Below, piece after piece: positions 22,279 to 33,115 of a stretch of DNA of 64,000 nucleotides. The stretch is from Callaeas wilsoni (taxonomy: Eukaryota > Chordata > Aves > Passeriformes > Callaeidae): positions 62,001 through 126,000 of the forward strand of contig VWPU01003031.1 of NCBI GenBank assembly GCA_013398955.1. Reading direction: 5' to 3'. Within the stretch, counting starts at the first letter, position 1. Every line of letters starts with the position of its first letter. The notes beneath the pieces were generated by a model. That model ran no database searches. It saw nothing but the letters and a program-made list of their open reading frames with translations, and was not told where the DNA came from. Both the position numbers and the translations under genes were made by a program.

Positions 22279-22859
22279 TGTGCTGTTTTTGTCTGGGGTA
22301 GAGTGAATAACCTTTTTTTATAGTACTTTGGGGCTCTGTTTTGGATTTGTGCTGGAAAGAGAAATGATAATACAGAGATGTTGCCGTTTTGCTGAGCAGG
22401 GCGTGCACAGAGTCAAGGCCTTTTCTGCACCTCACACCACCCTACCAGCCAGGGGGTGCACAGGGAGTCAGGAGAGGGCACAGCTGGGACAGCTGACCAC
22501 AACTGACCATGGAGATATTCCAGACCTTATTGTATCAAGCTGAGTACATAAAGCTGAGGGAAGAAAAAGAAAGGGAGATCATTTTGGTCCCAAGTCACCA
22601 CTGCATGTGATGGAGCCTCACTCTCCTGGGGATGGAATGGCTGAACACCTTCCTTCCACTGGGAATTGGTGGAGGAATTAATTATTTTGCTTTGTTTATG
22701 TATGGGACTTCTGCTTTACCTGTTAAACTCTCGTTATCTCAACCCTCCAGTTTTCTCAGTTTTCCCCTTCTGATTCTGTCTCTCAACCCAGTGGGGCAGA
22801 GTGCACACACTCTGTAGGGCTCTGTGGAGCTTAGAGGCTGTCTGCAGTTAAACCAAACA
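22279..22859 (+). mobile_element. Solo LTR, family A, copy 2 (older)
   Basis: This 581-bp segment aligns along its length with the LTR at 14217-14814: TGTGCTG start, GCTGAGCAGGGCGTGCACAGAG, GACAGCTGACCACAACTGACC, CTCCTGGGGATGG, TTTTGCTTTG, and an end at TTAAACCAAACA. It is more mutated: the CRE is gone, and the TATA region reads TACATAAA (about 22546). No clear target duplication is visible (AGTCC versus GACTC). It is a separate old solo LTR. Confidence 0.82.
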
Positions 22860-24387
22860 GACTCAAAGTAGGCAGTGATGGAGATATGGTTGTACCTCGC
22901 CACCTGTAATGAGAACCGAGAGGGGCGAGAGACTAGGATGAAAAAAGGAAATGGCAGAAGCACAGAAGGCCAGATGTCTTAGACTGAGAGCTCTTGGGCT
23001 ATCATCTTGCACCTGAGCATCTCACCTGCACAGTTCCCATCCTGTTACTTTAGCAGGGCTGTGCTGAGCCTACCCACATTGCTGAAGCACTGGTAACATA
23101 CGCCCAAATCTCTTTGCAACATTTGATGTGTTGTGGCAGGAGGCATCTGGCTGGTCATAAGCATATCCTTCATACTTTTTATTCTCCACATGACAGCTGG
23201 TCTTCATATCCAGCAGACTTCATTTCACCTGCAAAGAGGGCACGTGATGCACAGCAGCTGCCAAAAGTTTCTGAAGAGCAGCACTCTTAGGAAGGCCTGC
23301 TGTATTCCCTATAATATATCCATCCACTGAATGCTATGGCCTTACCATGCATTCTCCATTCTTTCAATACTTGGGTAAGAACAGAGACTGTTGTTTTCTC
23401 CATCATCTTCATCAGGATAAGAGAGCTGGTCCTTGTCTCCATTTAACTGTGGTACACCTGAACAGAGGTATGAAGCACCTCAGCAGCAATGATATAACGC
23501 CCTGGAAAATGAATGTGACTGCCTTCAAGTGCTGAGGCAAAAACATCAAGATAACCTTGCCTAGTAGCCTCTCTCTTCCATGTCACCCAGAGAGTCCTCT
23601 GCCACGGGCTGCCTGTTTGGCTGACCTTCATTCCTGTGGAATAAAACAGCTTCAGAAAATTTGGGGCGGAATATGCTAAAGTGATTTCATCTTCTGCCTC
23701 TACACTGCATCTGATGCATTGGTCATTTGCATTAATGCTATTGTAATTGCTTTATTGAATATGCTGGCAGAATATACTCATTCCAGGTATATTGAAGACA
23801 TGGGGTTGATGGCTTGACCTTGCAGCTCCTTGCTGGAATGTAACTCCAGCATGCGGAAGGAAGGCAATGAGTTCCTCTCCTAAGAGGTGCATAATCAGTA
23901 TCCAAAATGAGTCTCCCGTAGACATTTTGCTTAACAACAAATTTAATGGAAAGGCTCCTTGTAACACAAAGGGAGATGAGCCACACATTCTACAGCTTTG
24001 ATAATCAAATCATTATTTTTGTAGCCTTAAGGGATATCTGCTTACAGCAGAATTCAACATATAGTTTAATTTACTTATCTGATCTTTCTCTGCACATGAA
24101 TAGCTTCTATTTCTTGTCCTGTTTCAAATTTCCTTACATAATTCAAATGGCATCACAAAGTATGTATGTGTGTTTTTGTACTGATGATATTGACAACTGA
24201 CTAAAAGAAGGTTTTATTTCTCTGTTCTTCTTGTCCCTTTCCCATTCCCGCTATTCAAGCTGCAGCTCAAAAGGATTTATTTTTGATGATCTTAATTCTG
24301 CGCCACTGTGATTATTGCTAGTGTTTTAAATTCTAACCTCTGATCCCTTTCATCTCTTTTATTGTTGTGCTTTTTCTAATCCCTAAG
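22860..24387. other. Unrecognised sequence
   Basis: No gene or repeat family is recognised. Open frames on both strands are all 84 codons or shorter. Confidence 0.45.
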
Positions 24388-24515
24388 TCTTATAAAGTGC
24401 TTCTCATCCGTACGTCTTAAAACGCTCTACAAAGGAGACTGGAAACACTATTCTTACTTGACATACTGGGGACTAAGGAACAGAGAAGTGAAGGGTCATA
24501 AGTAAAAATAATGCA
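24388..24515 (+). mobile_element. Ancient L3/MIR-like relic
   Basis: CTTATAAAGTGCTTCTCATC, AAAACGCTCTACAAAGGAG and GGGGACTAAGGAACAGAGAAGTGAAG resemble, in order, the 'aaagtgctttac / cgctttacaaagg / ggggaaactgaggcacagagaggtgaag' part of old L3/MIR-type elements. It is strongly diverged. Confidence 0.5.
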
Positions 24516-26490
24516 GGAAAACCAGCGTTGAAAAAGATTCCAGCTTTTTTCTAAGAATTTTCCCGCTCTAGTGAACAGTGTTGCTTTCCTTACAGGATTT
24601 GAACAAAAATATCAAAATCATTAGAAAAAACTCTTCCTTCCTTGTCCTCATTTATTGTCTCCAAATCCTATTTTTTTGGTCTTTTTCCTTTTTTTCAATG
24701 TTTTTTGAGCGTAACCTGTTTTAAGATTTTCTTAAGAAAGCACAAATGCAAAAGAAAAATTCTAATCCAATTAGCAACTCTCATTATTAGTGATTTTTCA
24801 AGTGCATGTAGGTTTAAAATGCATGGACAGTCCTGCTAGCTAATGTCTGCTGCTCCAGAGAATCAGATTTTCTGCTGTTCCCAGGTTAGGAATGTAAAGA
24901 AATTGCACAAAATGAATCCCAAACATAAATGTGGCTAAGTGTGATAGCATGGGTGACAACAACTTGATAATGTAGAGCTCATAATGAGACACATATATAT
25001 GGTCTTATCACCCCAAACAGCTCTACCGTGCTGATTCGGGTTAAAAAACCCCACATCAACAACAAGTTAAAAAAATCCAACTTTTCGACCATCTCAGCGC
25101 TCTCTTGCTCATTACACCGACCTGTCAGAAATGACAACTTGGCCAAGCCCAGTTATACCATGCTGACAAGGTGCTGTATATGCTTTTCTGCAATAATGTC
25201 AGCTTTAAGGTGCAATGTATTAAGGGAAGAGCTCATCTCTACAATTGGTCCAAAAAGAGCCATTAGCCCTGTTGGTGGGGTGAGCAATAACTTACTTTCC
25301 TTTAAATTAGGAGTAATTTTCACAAAGATTGTTTTTTGGAAAACTAGCTTAAAATAGTTGAACTTTCATTTTTCTTTTTTGTTAAGAGTCTGATTACTGG
25401 ACAATTGTCTGATGATTTTCTTTTAGTATCTAAAACAGCAACGATATTATCTCTAATATCTGACATATTTCAGAAAGATCCTAAATGCAACCAAATAAAA
25501 TTGCATTCAGGGACATATGCTGGCAATCCACTATAAATAAGGAGATATAATATAAACATGACAATCTAAAGGGCAATGATGCAATAAATGTAAATTACAA
25601 TACCAGGAGGACGAAAGAAAACGAATCCTCAGCTCCATTCGCAGAACCGCAACAACAGAATTTTAGGGGAATGGAATTGTGTTAAGGACAGAGCACGGTG
25701 AAGCTGGGAAGGGAATATGTCATGTTCCGAACAGGTGCAATGGGAGGTGGAAATGACAACCAGTGGTTTACAAGCCCTAACACTGGCTGTGCACAAAGGC
25801 AAGGCACACCAATCCACGGCAATATGAGTGCTGGGAAGGCAGCAAGCCACTGTGATCCTGGACTTTCTGGAGTACAGGAGGTTTAAGCCTTGCTGTGATG
25901 AGAATTCTCTTTGGCTGTTCTGATAGCCCCTGAAGAGTTCAATTTCTGATCTCAAGCACCTAGCGTTATATGTCTAGAAATAATGATGTGTATTTAATAA
26001 TATCTAATTATCTAATCCTCCCCTTTGTTTATGCTCTATTAATGTATTTCCACCTGGATTGGGAATTATGTCAAACACCATTCCCTGTGCTAAAGTGTCC
26101 ACACACCTAGTCAGCAACAGACTCAGGTATGTATTATTACCCTTGTGAAAACCTAACCTCTGCACAGTATAGAACACCCAGAATTAGTTTTTCTAATAGA
26201 CAAATGATGTATTAGAATGATGCACTACCTGATGCCATATCTCCCTCTGCTGGTAAGGTCACTGACTGCTGAACGTGTTAATCCTTTAGCAAAAGATTTT
26301 CAAGGTTTCAATTTTCAGACTAAAAGGTCATAGGCTTGATTCATGGCATGGTGGTATTATGTAGACTAACATCCACCTCCTTCATCTTCAGAACAGAAAT
26401 TGCCATTGGAACAGTGACCTCTCAGCAAAAGGCAGCAATGTGCCCTGCACCCAGGAGGTGAAACAAATGAAGGTCTAAGAGGAAAAAAGA
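24516..26490. other. Unrecognised AT-rich sequence
   Basis: I see no supported gene or repeat. Two overlapping opposite-strand frames near 25630-25955 (108 codons minus) and a 109-codon plus frame at 25028-25357 have no recognised domain. Confidence 0.45.
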
Positions 26491-26533
26491 GAAGAAGAAG
26501 AAGAAGAAGATGATGAAAAAAAAAAAAAAAAAG
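26491..26533. repeat. GAA repeat followed by A17
   Basis: A short GAA array passes into GATGATG and then a run of 17 A, forming a purine-rich simple repeat. Confidence 0.85.
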
Positions 26534-28374
26534 GATGGACATGCCAAAGAATGGTGCTGTTCAACAAGTGTGGAAATTCTGAGAGATTTGTGCATTACTG
26601 TAGACTCGGAGCTTCATCCTTCAATGGCTAAACCTTTGATCATTGATGTTTGCAAACACTGCAAAATGTTTTAATAAGTAAGAACGTGCTAATGAGGTAT
26701 TTACAACCTTTTAGAATTAAATATCTAAGTAGGAAATTTGTCAACTAACAGTTATTTTTGAGTTACTGGAATTTATTTTGGCCCGACTGAAATGTAGAGG
26801 ACAACTCATGATTTTTCATCTATCTTTTTTACTATTATTTTCCATTAGAACAAATATGTAATTAAATAAATAAATAGAAAAAAAAAATTAACCAGCTGCT
26901 GGTCCACCAAGACACTGTTGTCACTGGAAATAGATATGCCTGCTTCTTCATTGTAAATACCACTTCATGAGGACATGATGGGTTACTCAGTCTTCAAACA
27001 GCACTGGGAGAAAAAGCTGAAAGACACTTTTACCATAAATTTGTATTTCTTGCATGCATGCCGTAATGCCAAGGTCAGTTCAAAATGGCTATAAGAAGCA
27101 ATTCTTCCTCCCCAAACATGTTCTTGGTAGATGGACTAGATTTTTGAAACATCATCTCTCTTTGTATGTCTCATTTTGGGGGTGGAGATGCTAAGATAAC
27201 AAAGGTATTACTTTGCTTGCAACACCTTGAGAGATGCATTGAGAAGTAAGCTTTGTCCTGACAATTTAGCTTTCACTCAGAAATGCTCCAGCCATCCACA
27301 TACAAAGGAGAAAAATAACAAAGTGACCCCAAACTAGCCTAATGTCTTTTTCTTACATTACAGACTGGAAGAACAACAGCAACAACAACAATAACAAAAT
27401 TCATAAAAATGAAACACCTCAAAAAGAGATAAATTTCTAAAGTTGACCGATATGGTCAGTGTTCCATAACCATTTCAGTAACAAGACATATTTTAATGCT
27501 TAAAACCTCAGTTGCAGAATTGTCCCAGCTTTTATTTGAAGTCTTAATTAGCAGTACAAAGAAAGACAAGACCTTAGACACAAAAAGATGAATCAACTAT
27601 TACACGAATGTTACTTTATTTCTGCATTGGTATCAGACTCTTAAATCTGTTTGGCAAATTGCTGCCTGGTCTATAATACATGAACTCACCTTAGAAAGCA
27701 TAATGAAGGAACTCCCAAATGCTGAGAAATGTGGTCTGTGGGAGAAGAAGTCCCCTCTGTAAGGAGCAGATATCTGAAAATTATCCTTCAGCTTCATGCA
27801 AGTTCTGTCATGTCAGAGAGAGCACTTACTCACACAAATAGTCTCAACCCCCGTGGTGGGACTGTTTCTGTGGACTGAAATCGATGGTTTTTGTAATGTA
27901 GGTACTATTCCTGAAAAGAGGAATCTGACTCGGGCAGCAGCTCAGAGCCCTGCTGACATTGTTGCAGGGATGCTCACACGGAGCACAGGCTTGGGCATGC
28001 ACGTGAACCACAGCTCGAGTTGCACAAGCTGTCCCAGGAACAGAAAATGTCTGTCATCTCTCTTTTGCTGTCAAAATGGCTTCTCCTTCAACTAGCACAT
28101 TAGACTAGCCTTGTTTTCCCCCTAACCTTTACAAAATAGCTCCTTCACAATTTTGTCCCTTGCATTAGAGAAAAAAACCTCTTTAAAAGACCTGAAAATA
28201 CACCTTGCTTTCCTTTTCCCAAAGTTAAATCCCTTCTTTCCTCTGCTGCTAACCCTGCAAAACACCCAGCAATGTTCAGGAGGCAGGACATGGATGGTTG
28301 TTGCCTATTTGGAGACAACATCCTCTGCCTGGATCCAGGGACAATCACACCCTGTCTCCTTAGCTGTTTGGGAG
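26534..28374. other. Unrecognised sequence
   Basis: A CAA-type patch lies near 27370-27397. No gene is identified; a 99-codon plus frame at 27796-28095 has no known domain but lies just upstream of the CpG-rich patch. Confidence 0.45.
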
Positions 28375-28375
28375 A

Positions 28376-28610
28376 GGGGCGATGGCAGCTTGCCTGCGTG
28401 CACACAGCATGTCACGCTGCAGAGGGCTGACAAGCAGCTGGGAGCGGAGGTGCAGTGACAGCGCTCAGAGGGGTCGGGGTGGCCCAAGGAATGTCCGCTC
28501 GCTGCTGCCTGCCCCGCGCTCCAGCCACCGGGAAGCGGTCCCAGCTGTTCCCCCGGCGCTCGCTGCTCTCCCCTGAACCCGCAGCTGCTCCGAGGAGCGA
28601 GGGAGCCAAA
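28376..28610. promoter_or_regulatory. Orphan CpG-rich island-like patch
   Basis: By hand count about 18 CpG dinucleotides fall in roughly 220 bp, with GC near two thirds, against an AT-rich and CpG-poor background. Both strands carry open frames here (up to 113 codons), as expected for GC-rich DNA. No LTR or LINE matches it and no TATA box is seen. It could be a small CpG-island promoter, an enhancer, or the remains of an unrecognised GC-rich repeat. Confidence 0.5.
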
Positions 28611-28619
28611 ATACTGCCA

Positions 28620-29692
28620 TGCATGGCAACAGGGGAGCCCGAGCACTGGGGAAGGTCTCGCAGCAGTGGTGCCCTGTGATAAATGTTGCTAGTGCAGGCA
28701 AATGGGAACAAAACACCATCTGCCTATCCCACACTGGATGCAAAGAGGGACATAAATTGTTCTGTTTGGGAGCCACTTCACCTGCAGTGGAGCAAATGCG
28801 GTCCAGGGAGGAACCTCACCCCGTTTAACACACTTTAATGTACTCTAAGTGATGAGACATTGTTGCAATAGCTCTGAAATTCATTCCCCCACCCCTCCAA
28901 TCCAGGTTGTCTGAATTCAGTCCTGGCCCCAATACCTGTCTCTGTAAATCCGAGCCAGTGCTAGGCTCTGCTGTTGGGATGGAAGTCCTTCATATTCTGC
29001 AGGCGGAAAGACCCTGGGCATTACACTGGCTTGCAGAGATCCAGGACTTGCTCTATTAAGACGTATTTAACAGGAAAACTGGACATTTCCCCCCCTTCAA
29101 AAAAAAATTAAAAAAAAAAAAAATCACGTAATGTTCATGACTAATTAAATTCTCACTCTAGTCATGATTAATGTAACAAATAATTACAGCTTAGATCTAA
29201 TATAGATACAACTAATTGTTCTGCCCACAGTGCATGGTGACTAACAATTAAACAGAGCTTCCAAAGCAACCAAGAGCAGATCTTAGGCTAACCTTTTGCC
29301 TTGTTGTGCTTTTGCTGCAGAAGGAATATACATGCCTACAGCTTTTGTATTCCCATTCACATCACTGGCAGTGACAGATTCTTCTCTTATTAGATGTTAG
29401 ACAAGCGTATTCCTTTTAACTTCATGTGTTCCCACTTTGTGAGACTGTAGGGCAAATAAAAAAATAGGGAGACACAAAAAAAGAAAGACTGCATCACCTC
29501 TGGATCCCTTGAGAGATTCCAGCCTGGAAAGCTGTCTTTCTCAGTACAGCTGGTTTGAAAGTTTTGAGTTGACTCCAACCCGGCAGCTAAAGATGAGTCC
29601 TTTATTATTATTATTATTTTTATTCCCCAGTAGGTTTCTCTTAGCTGTTTTAATTGAAGAAAGCTATGTTATGAAAAACATACCTTCCATCC
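28620..29692. other. Unrecognised sequence
   Basis: An A run near 29099-29123 and TTA repeats near 29602-29620 are the only simple features. No gene is supported. Confidence 0.45.
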
Positions 29693-30775
29693 TGTCGTGG
29701 CTTGACACTGGCCCAACGCCAGGCACCCACAAGAGTCGCTCGCTCACCCTCCCCTGCCACAGCTGGGCAGAGGAGGCAAAAGGAAAAGAAAAAAAGAGTT
29801 AACAAAGAGTTCCTGAGCTGAGATAAGGAGAAAACACTTCAAGGGCAAAACAGGATCAACTTAAGGTTGCAAAGTGACATTTATTACTAACAGAATCAGA
29901 GGAGAACAATGAGAAGTAAAATAAGCCCTTAAAGCACCTTTTTTTCCCCCCAGCCCCTCCTTCCTTCCCACCGATAGGGCAGGGAGAGAGGGCATGGAGG
30001 TTTTGGTCAGTCCATCACTCAGATTTTCTTCCGCTGCTCTGTGAGAGGAGTCCATCTCCTGTGAGACCGTGGGGTCCCTCCCACAGGCGACAGTTCTCCA
30101 TGAATTTCTCCGGCATGGGTCCACTCTCACAAGCAGCAGCCAAACCACACCTGCTGCACCGTGAACTCCCCCCATGGGCACACAGTCCTCCCGAAACTGC
30201 TGTGGCATGGATCTCTCTTCCACAGGGTGCTGTCCTCCAGGGACAGGCTGCTCCAGCCTGGAAGCAGGGCCCCCTCTCTCCACCGGGTCTCCCACTGGAT
30301 CACAGCCTCCTCCAGGCATCCACCTGCTCTGGAATGGGCACCTCTCCCCACGGGCTGTGGGTGGATCTCTGCATTTCCCGTGGATCCCCATGGGCTGCAG
30401 GGGCACAGCTGCTTCACCATGGTCCTCACCAGGGCCTGCAGAGGAATCTCGGCTCTGGTGCCTGGAGCTCCTCCTCCCTCTCCTTCTCCCCTGACCTTGT
30501 CTCCATGTTGTTTTCTTCACATGTTCTCACCTCCTCCTCTTCTCTGACTAGGAGCAAAAACTTGTGACTTTGTTTTGATTTTCTTCTTAAATATGTCATC
30601 ACAGAGGCGTTACCAGCCTCTCTCACTGGCCCAGGTTTGGCCAGCAGCATGTCCATCTTCAGAGCCATCAGCCATTGGCTCTGCTGGACATGGTGGAAGC
30701 TTCCAGCAGCTTCTCACAGGAGCCGTCTCTGTGGCCTCCCTGCTACCAAAAACCAGGCCATGCAAAATCTATTCA
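29693..30775 (-). mobile_element. Solo LTR, family B, copy 1, minus strand
   Basis: The 1083-bp element starts TGTCGTGGCTTGACAC on the plus strand and ends near CTATTCA. It is flanked by CATCC (29688-29692) and CATCT (30776-30780), a 5-bp target duplication with one mismatch. On the minus strand, a TATTTAA motif (near 30590) precedes a GC-rich middle with repeated CTGGAGCAG-type words, then an AATAAA (29885 to 29880) near the 3' end, the order expected of an LTR. A 219-codon frame in the LTR sense direction (29861-30520) is not a retroviral gene; it reflects GC-rich composition. No internal region adjoins. Confidence 0.85.
29880..29885 (-). promoter_or_regulatory. Polyadenylation signal of LTR B copy 1
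   Basis: AATAAA on the minus strand, about 190 bp before the element's 3' end. The same signal is kept in the copy at 55619-56729. Confidence 0.5.
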
Positions 30776-33071
30776 CATCTCTTTCAAAGCTGTTGTAGAA
30801 GCCTGGATTTTGTCATTCAGATTAGGAACCCATTGGATTTTTTCAGTACCACACAGATATCATTTTGATCCTCTTGTATGGAGTTTGAATCTACACCAAA
30901 CAACTCAGATGGATAAGCCAAAGAACAGTTGCAAAGTTAAAAAAAAAACCCAAACAAACAAACAAAAAAACAAAAACAGAAAAATAAAAAGAAAAAAAGG
31001 TATGAAAGGTAAAGTGGCTTTGAATCCTAACCACTTAAATCCAATGGTTCAGCAGCCAATAGCCTTGATAAAGCCAAGACTTCACTTCTGCTTTTGTGTT
31101 TCAGGAAAATAATTGAACCTAGCTGCTCATCTGGATAAAGTTTCCTTGTCATCCTTGGACATCTCCTGTGAATATGGGGGAGTAATTTTAAAATGTCATA
31201 ACTATTTAGATTTTGGCTTACATCATATTTTTCTGTGTGTTATGTTTTATGCCAGCATTTGAAAGTTATGAATAGTTGAGATAAAAAATTGTTAGGATTT
31301 TGTGCATGACCTATCTGTAGACCCTGAATGCTAAAGTAATAGTGATAAGAAGATGTTAATAGTAATAATGAAAGAAGTTGAACTAGTAATAATAAAATAT
31401 AGGAACAGAGGATAGTGAGGCACAAGTTGTCATTTGAGTCAAATAGTGATAAGTATTTCATGGGAAGGAAATCGTAGAGGTAAAATATTAAATCAGTCCA
31501 GTGACCTTTCTGGTTCTCAGATGTAGAGATAATCTGTAAGAATCTGATGTCCTGTTGATTATTCAAGGATTTTAAGGCAAGAAATGCTCATAATCCAAAC
31601 CAACCAGGAATGAAAGCAGTGTGTAAAGACTAACAGGAATTTACTAGTCAGATCAAATTGTGACAATCGTCTCAGGAAAGGCTGATTGTAGAACTATGTC
31701 AGATCTGTGCCCTGAGAAGGCAACCCTTAGCTGATACATGACCTACCCTAATGAAATGAAGAAATGAACTTACTGAAAACCTGCTGATGTAAACTATTAT
31801 AGGGTCTGGATTTTTTTTTTCTTCTTCTTCTATTTTTTTCACTTTTTGCTTGGCTGCGGGAAAAGAGGCAATTACTTTTCTCAAAAATATTAATTACTGG
31901 AAATGATTTGTTCATTCCTGGTAAAAAGAGAGAAATGAGTTCTTTAGAGTGTGCATCTCTCACTGACTTCCAAGGGGCCATCTGGGTCAAATTTGTCCTT
32001 AAGTAACAAAATGACTTCCAACTTTAAGCTTTCCCTTCTACCTCTCATGGTTCATTTGAAGGTGTGCACTGATGCATTGCAGTTTTGTAGCAAACTCTAA
32101 GGCACTCTCCATGGCACCAGAGTAATATCCTCAGTGGAAACTTACTGAAAGGATTGCTACTTGAAGGATGGCCATGAGGCTTTGGAACTAGGTTTTATGA
32201 AGTTGATGAACATTCACCGAGGATTAGGCTGTACTCATCAAACGATCTCACTTTTTCTTCAAATTGAAGAGAGTGCTGCCATTTCCTCCCTCCTAAATCT
32301 AAGTGTTCACAACAAAAAGAATGTTACAAATGTGCTTCCCTCCTTTCCTGCACTGCTCAAGCAACCTTATTTAATTTTTGTTTTCAGATGTTTTCTTATT
32401 TATTTTCTAAATCTGTATGCCAAACAACATGTTCCATTATGTAAGAAGCTTGAAATAAATTTGTGGAAATGTTGGTGTTTCCAAGGGAATCGGTAGTACA
32501 GTGAAATTGATCAAGTCAGTGAAAAAAAAGGGACGGCTTTGCCATTTAGTTATAGAATGACAATGTCTGCAGTGTAGATGATTTTGACTCTCTGAAGCAA
32601 TTCTCCTGTGCCACTTCACAGGACTGCTCTGCCCTCCTCCTTTCCCTGGCAGATAGGGAAGAGCCTGGGTTAGATCCCAGCAAGTATAAACTGGAACAAA
32701 GCCAGTTTCTAAAAGATAAGTACCTGATCCCACCGACTATTATTTGACAATGAGCCCCATCCTCCGTGGAAAAATTCAGCTTAGTCAGTATGTGATAACC
32801 TGAATTACAGTAAGCAGACTGTCAGATCCACTACCCTTTGTCTAATATCCACAAAGATTTATATCTCAAATGAGATACTACAACTTAGTGCACAAATGAA
32901 AATCGCTGCTGAAGCAATGCCTCAGGGTATGTAAGCTCTGCAACTATTTTACTTTGTCTTTAAAGCCAAAAAAACCCAGTGTGGATTGAGTTTTTAGAGT
33001 GCCCAGAATATCACCAAATGTCCCTTGATGTAGGAAGCATCATCCATTCTTTACAGTTCATTTCCTATGAA
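30776..33071. other. Unrecognised AT-rich sequence
   Basis: An A-rich patch with CAAA words spans about 30940-31000. A 145-codon frame at 30675-31112 begins in the LTR and runs through this patch and is judged spurious. No gene is supported. Confidence 0.45.
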
Positions 33072-33115
33072 CTGAAAAGGTTCCAGGAACATGAAAATGG
33101 GCATGAATTTGTAGA
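33072..33115 (+). other. Short segment similar to 37704-37747
   Basis: About 33 of 44 bases match the second segment, with 25 of 30 over the core from GGAACAT. Both lie in plus open frames giving similar peptides (KRFQEHENGHEFVD and QRLKEHQNEHEYVD). This may be a relic of an unknown repeat or chance similarity. Confidence 0.25.

Noticed and set aside
14217..22859. Two family A LTRs in the same orientation about 7.5 kb apart, as if flanking a provirus
   Set aside because: The first LTR has its own matching 5-bp flanks, no primer-binding-like site follows it, the interval holds CR1 pieces and no retroviral genes, and the two LTRs differ greatly in divergence.
29861..30520. 219-codon minus-strand open frame, the longest in the window
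   Set aside because: It lies entirely within LTR B, is GC-rich and low in complexity, and the equivalent regions of the other two copies do not keep the same frame.
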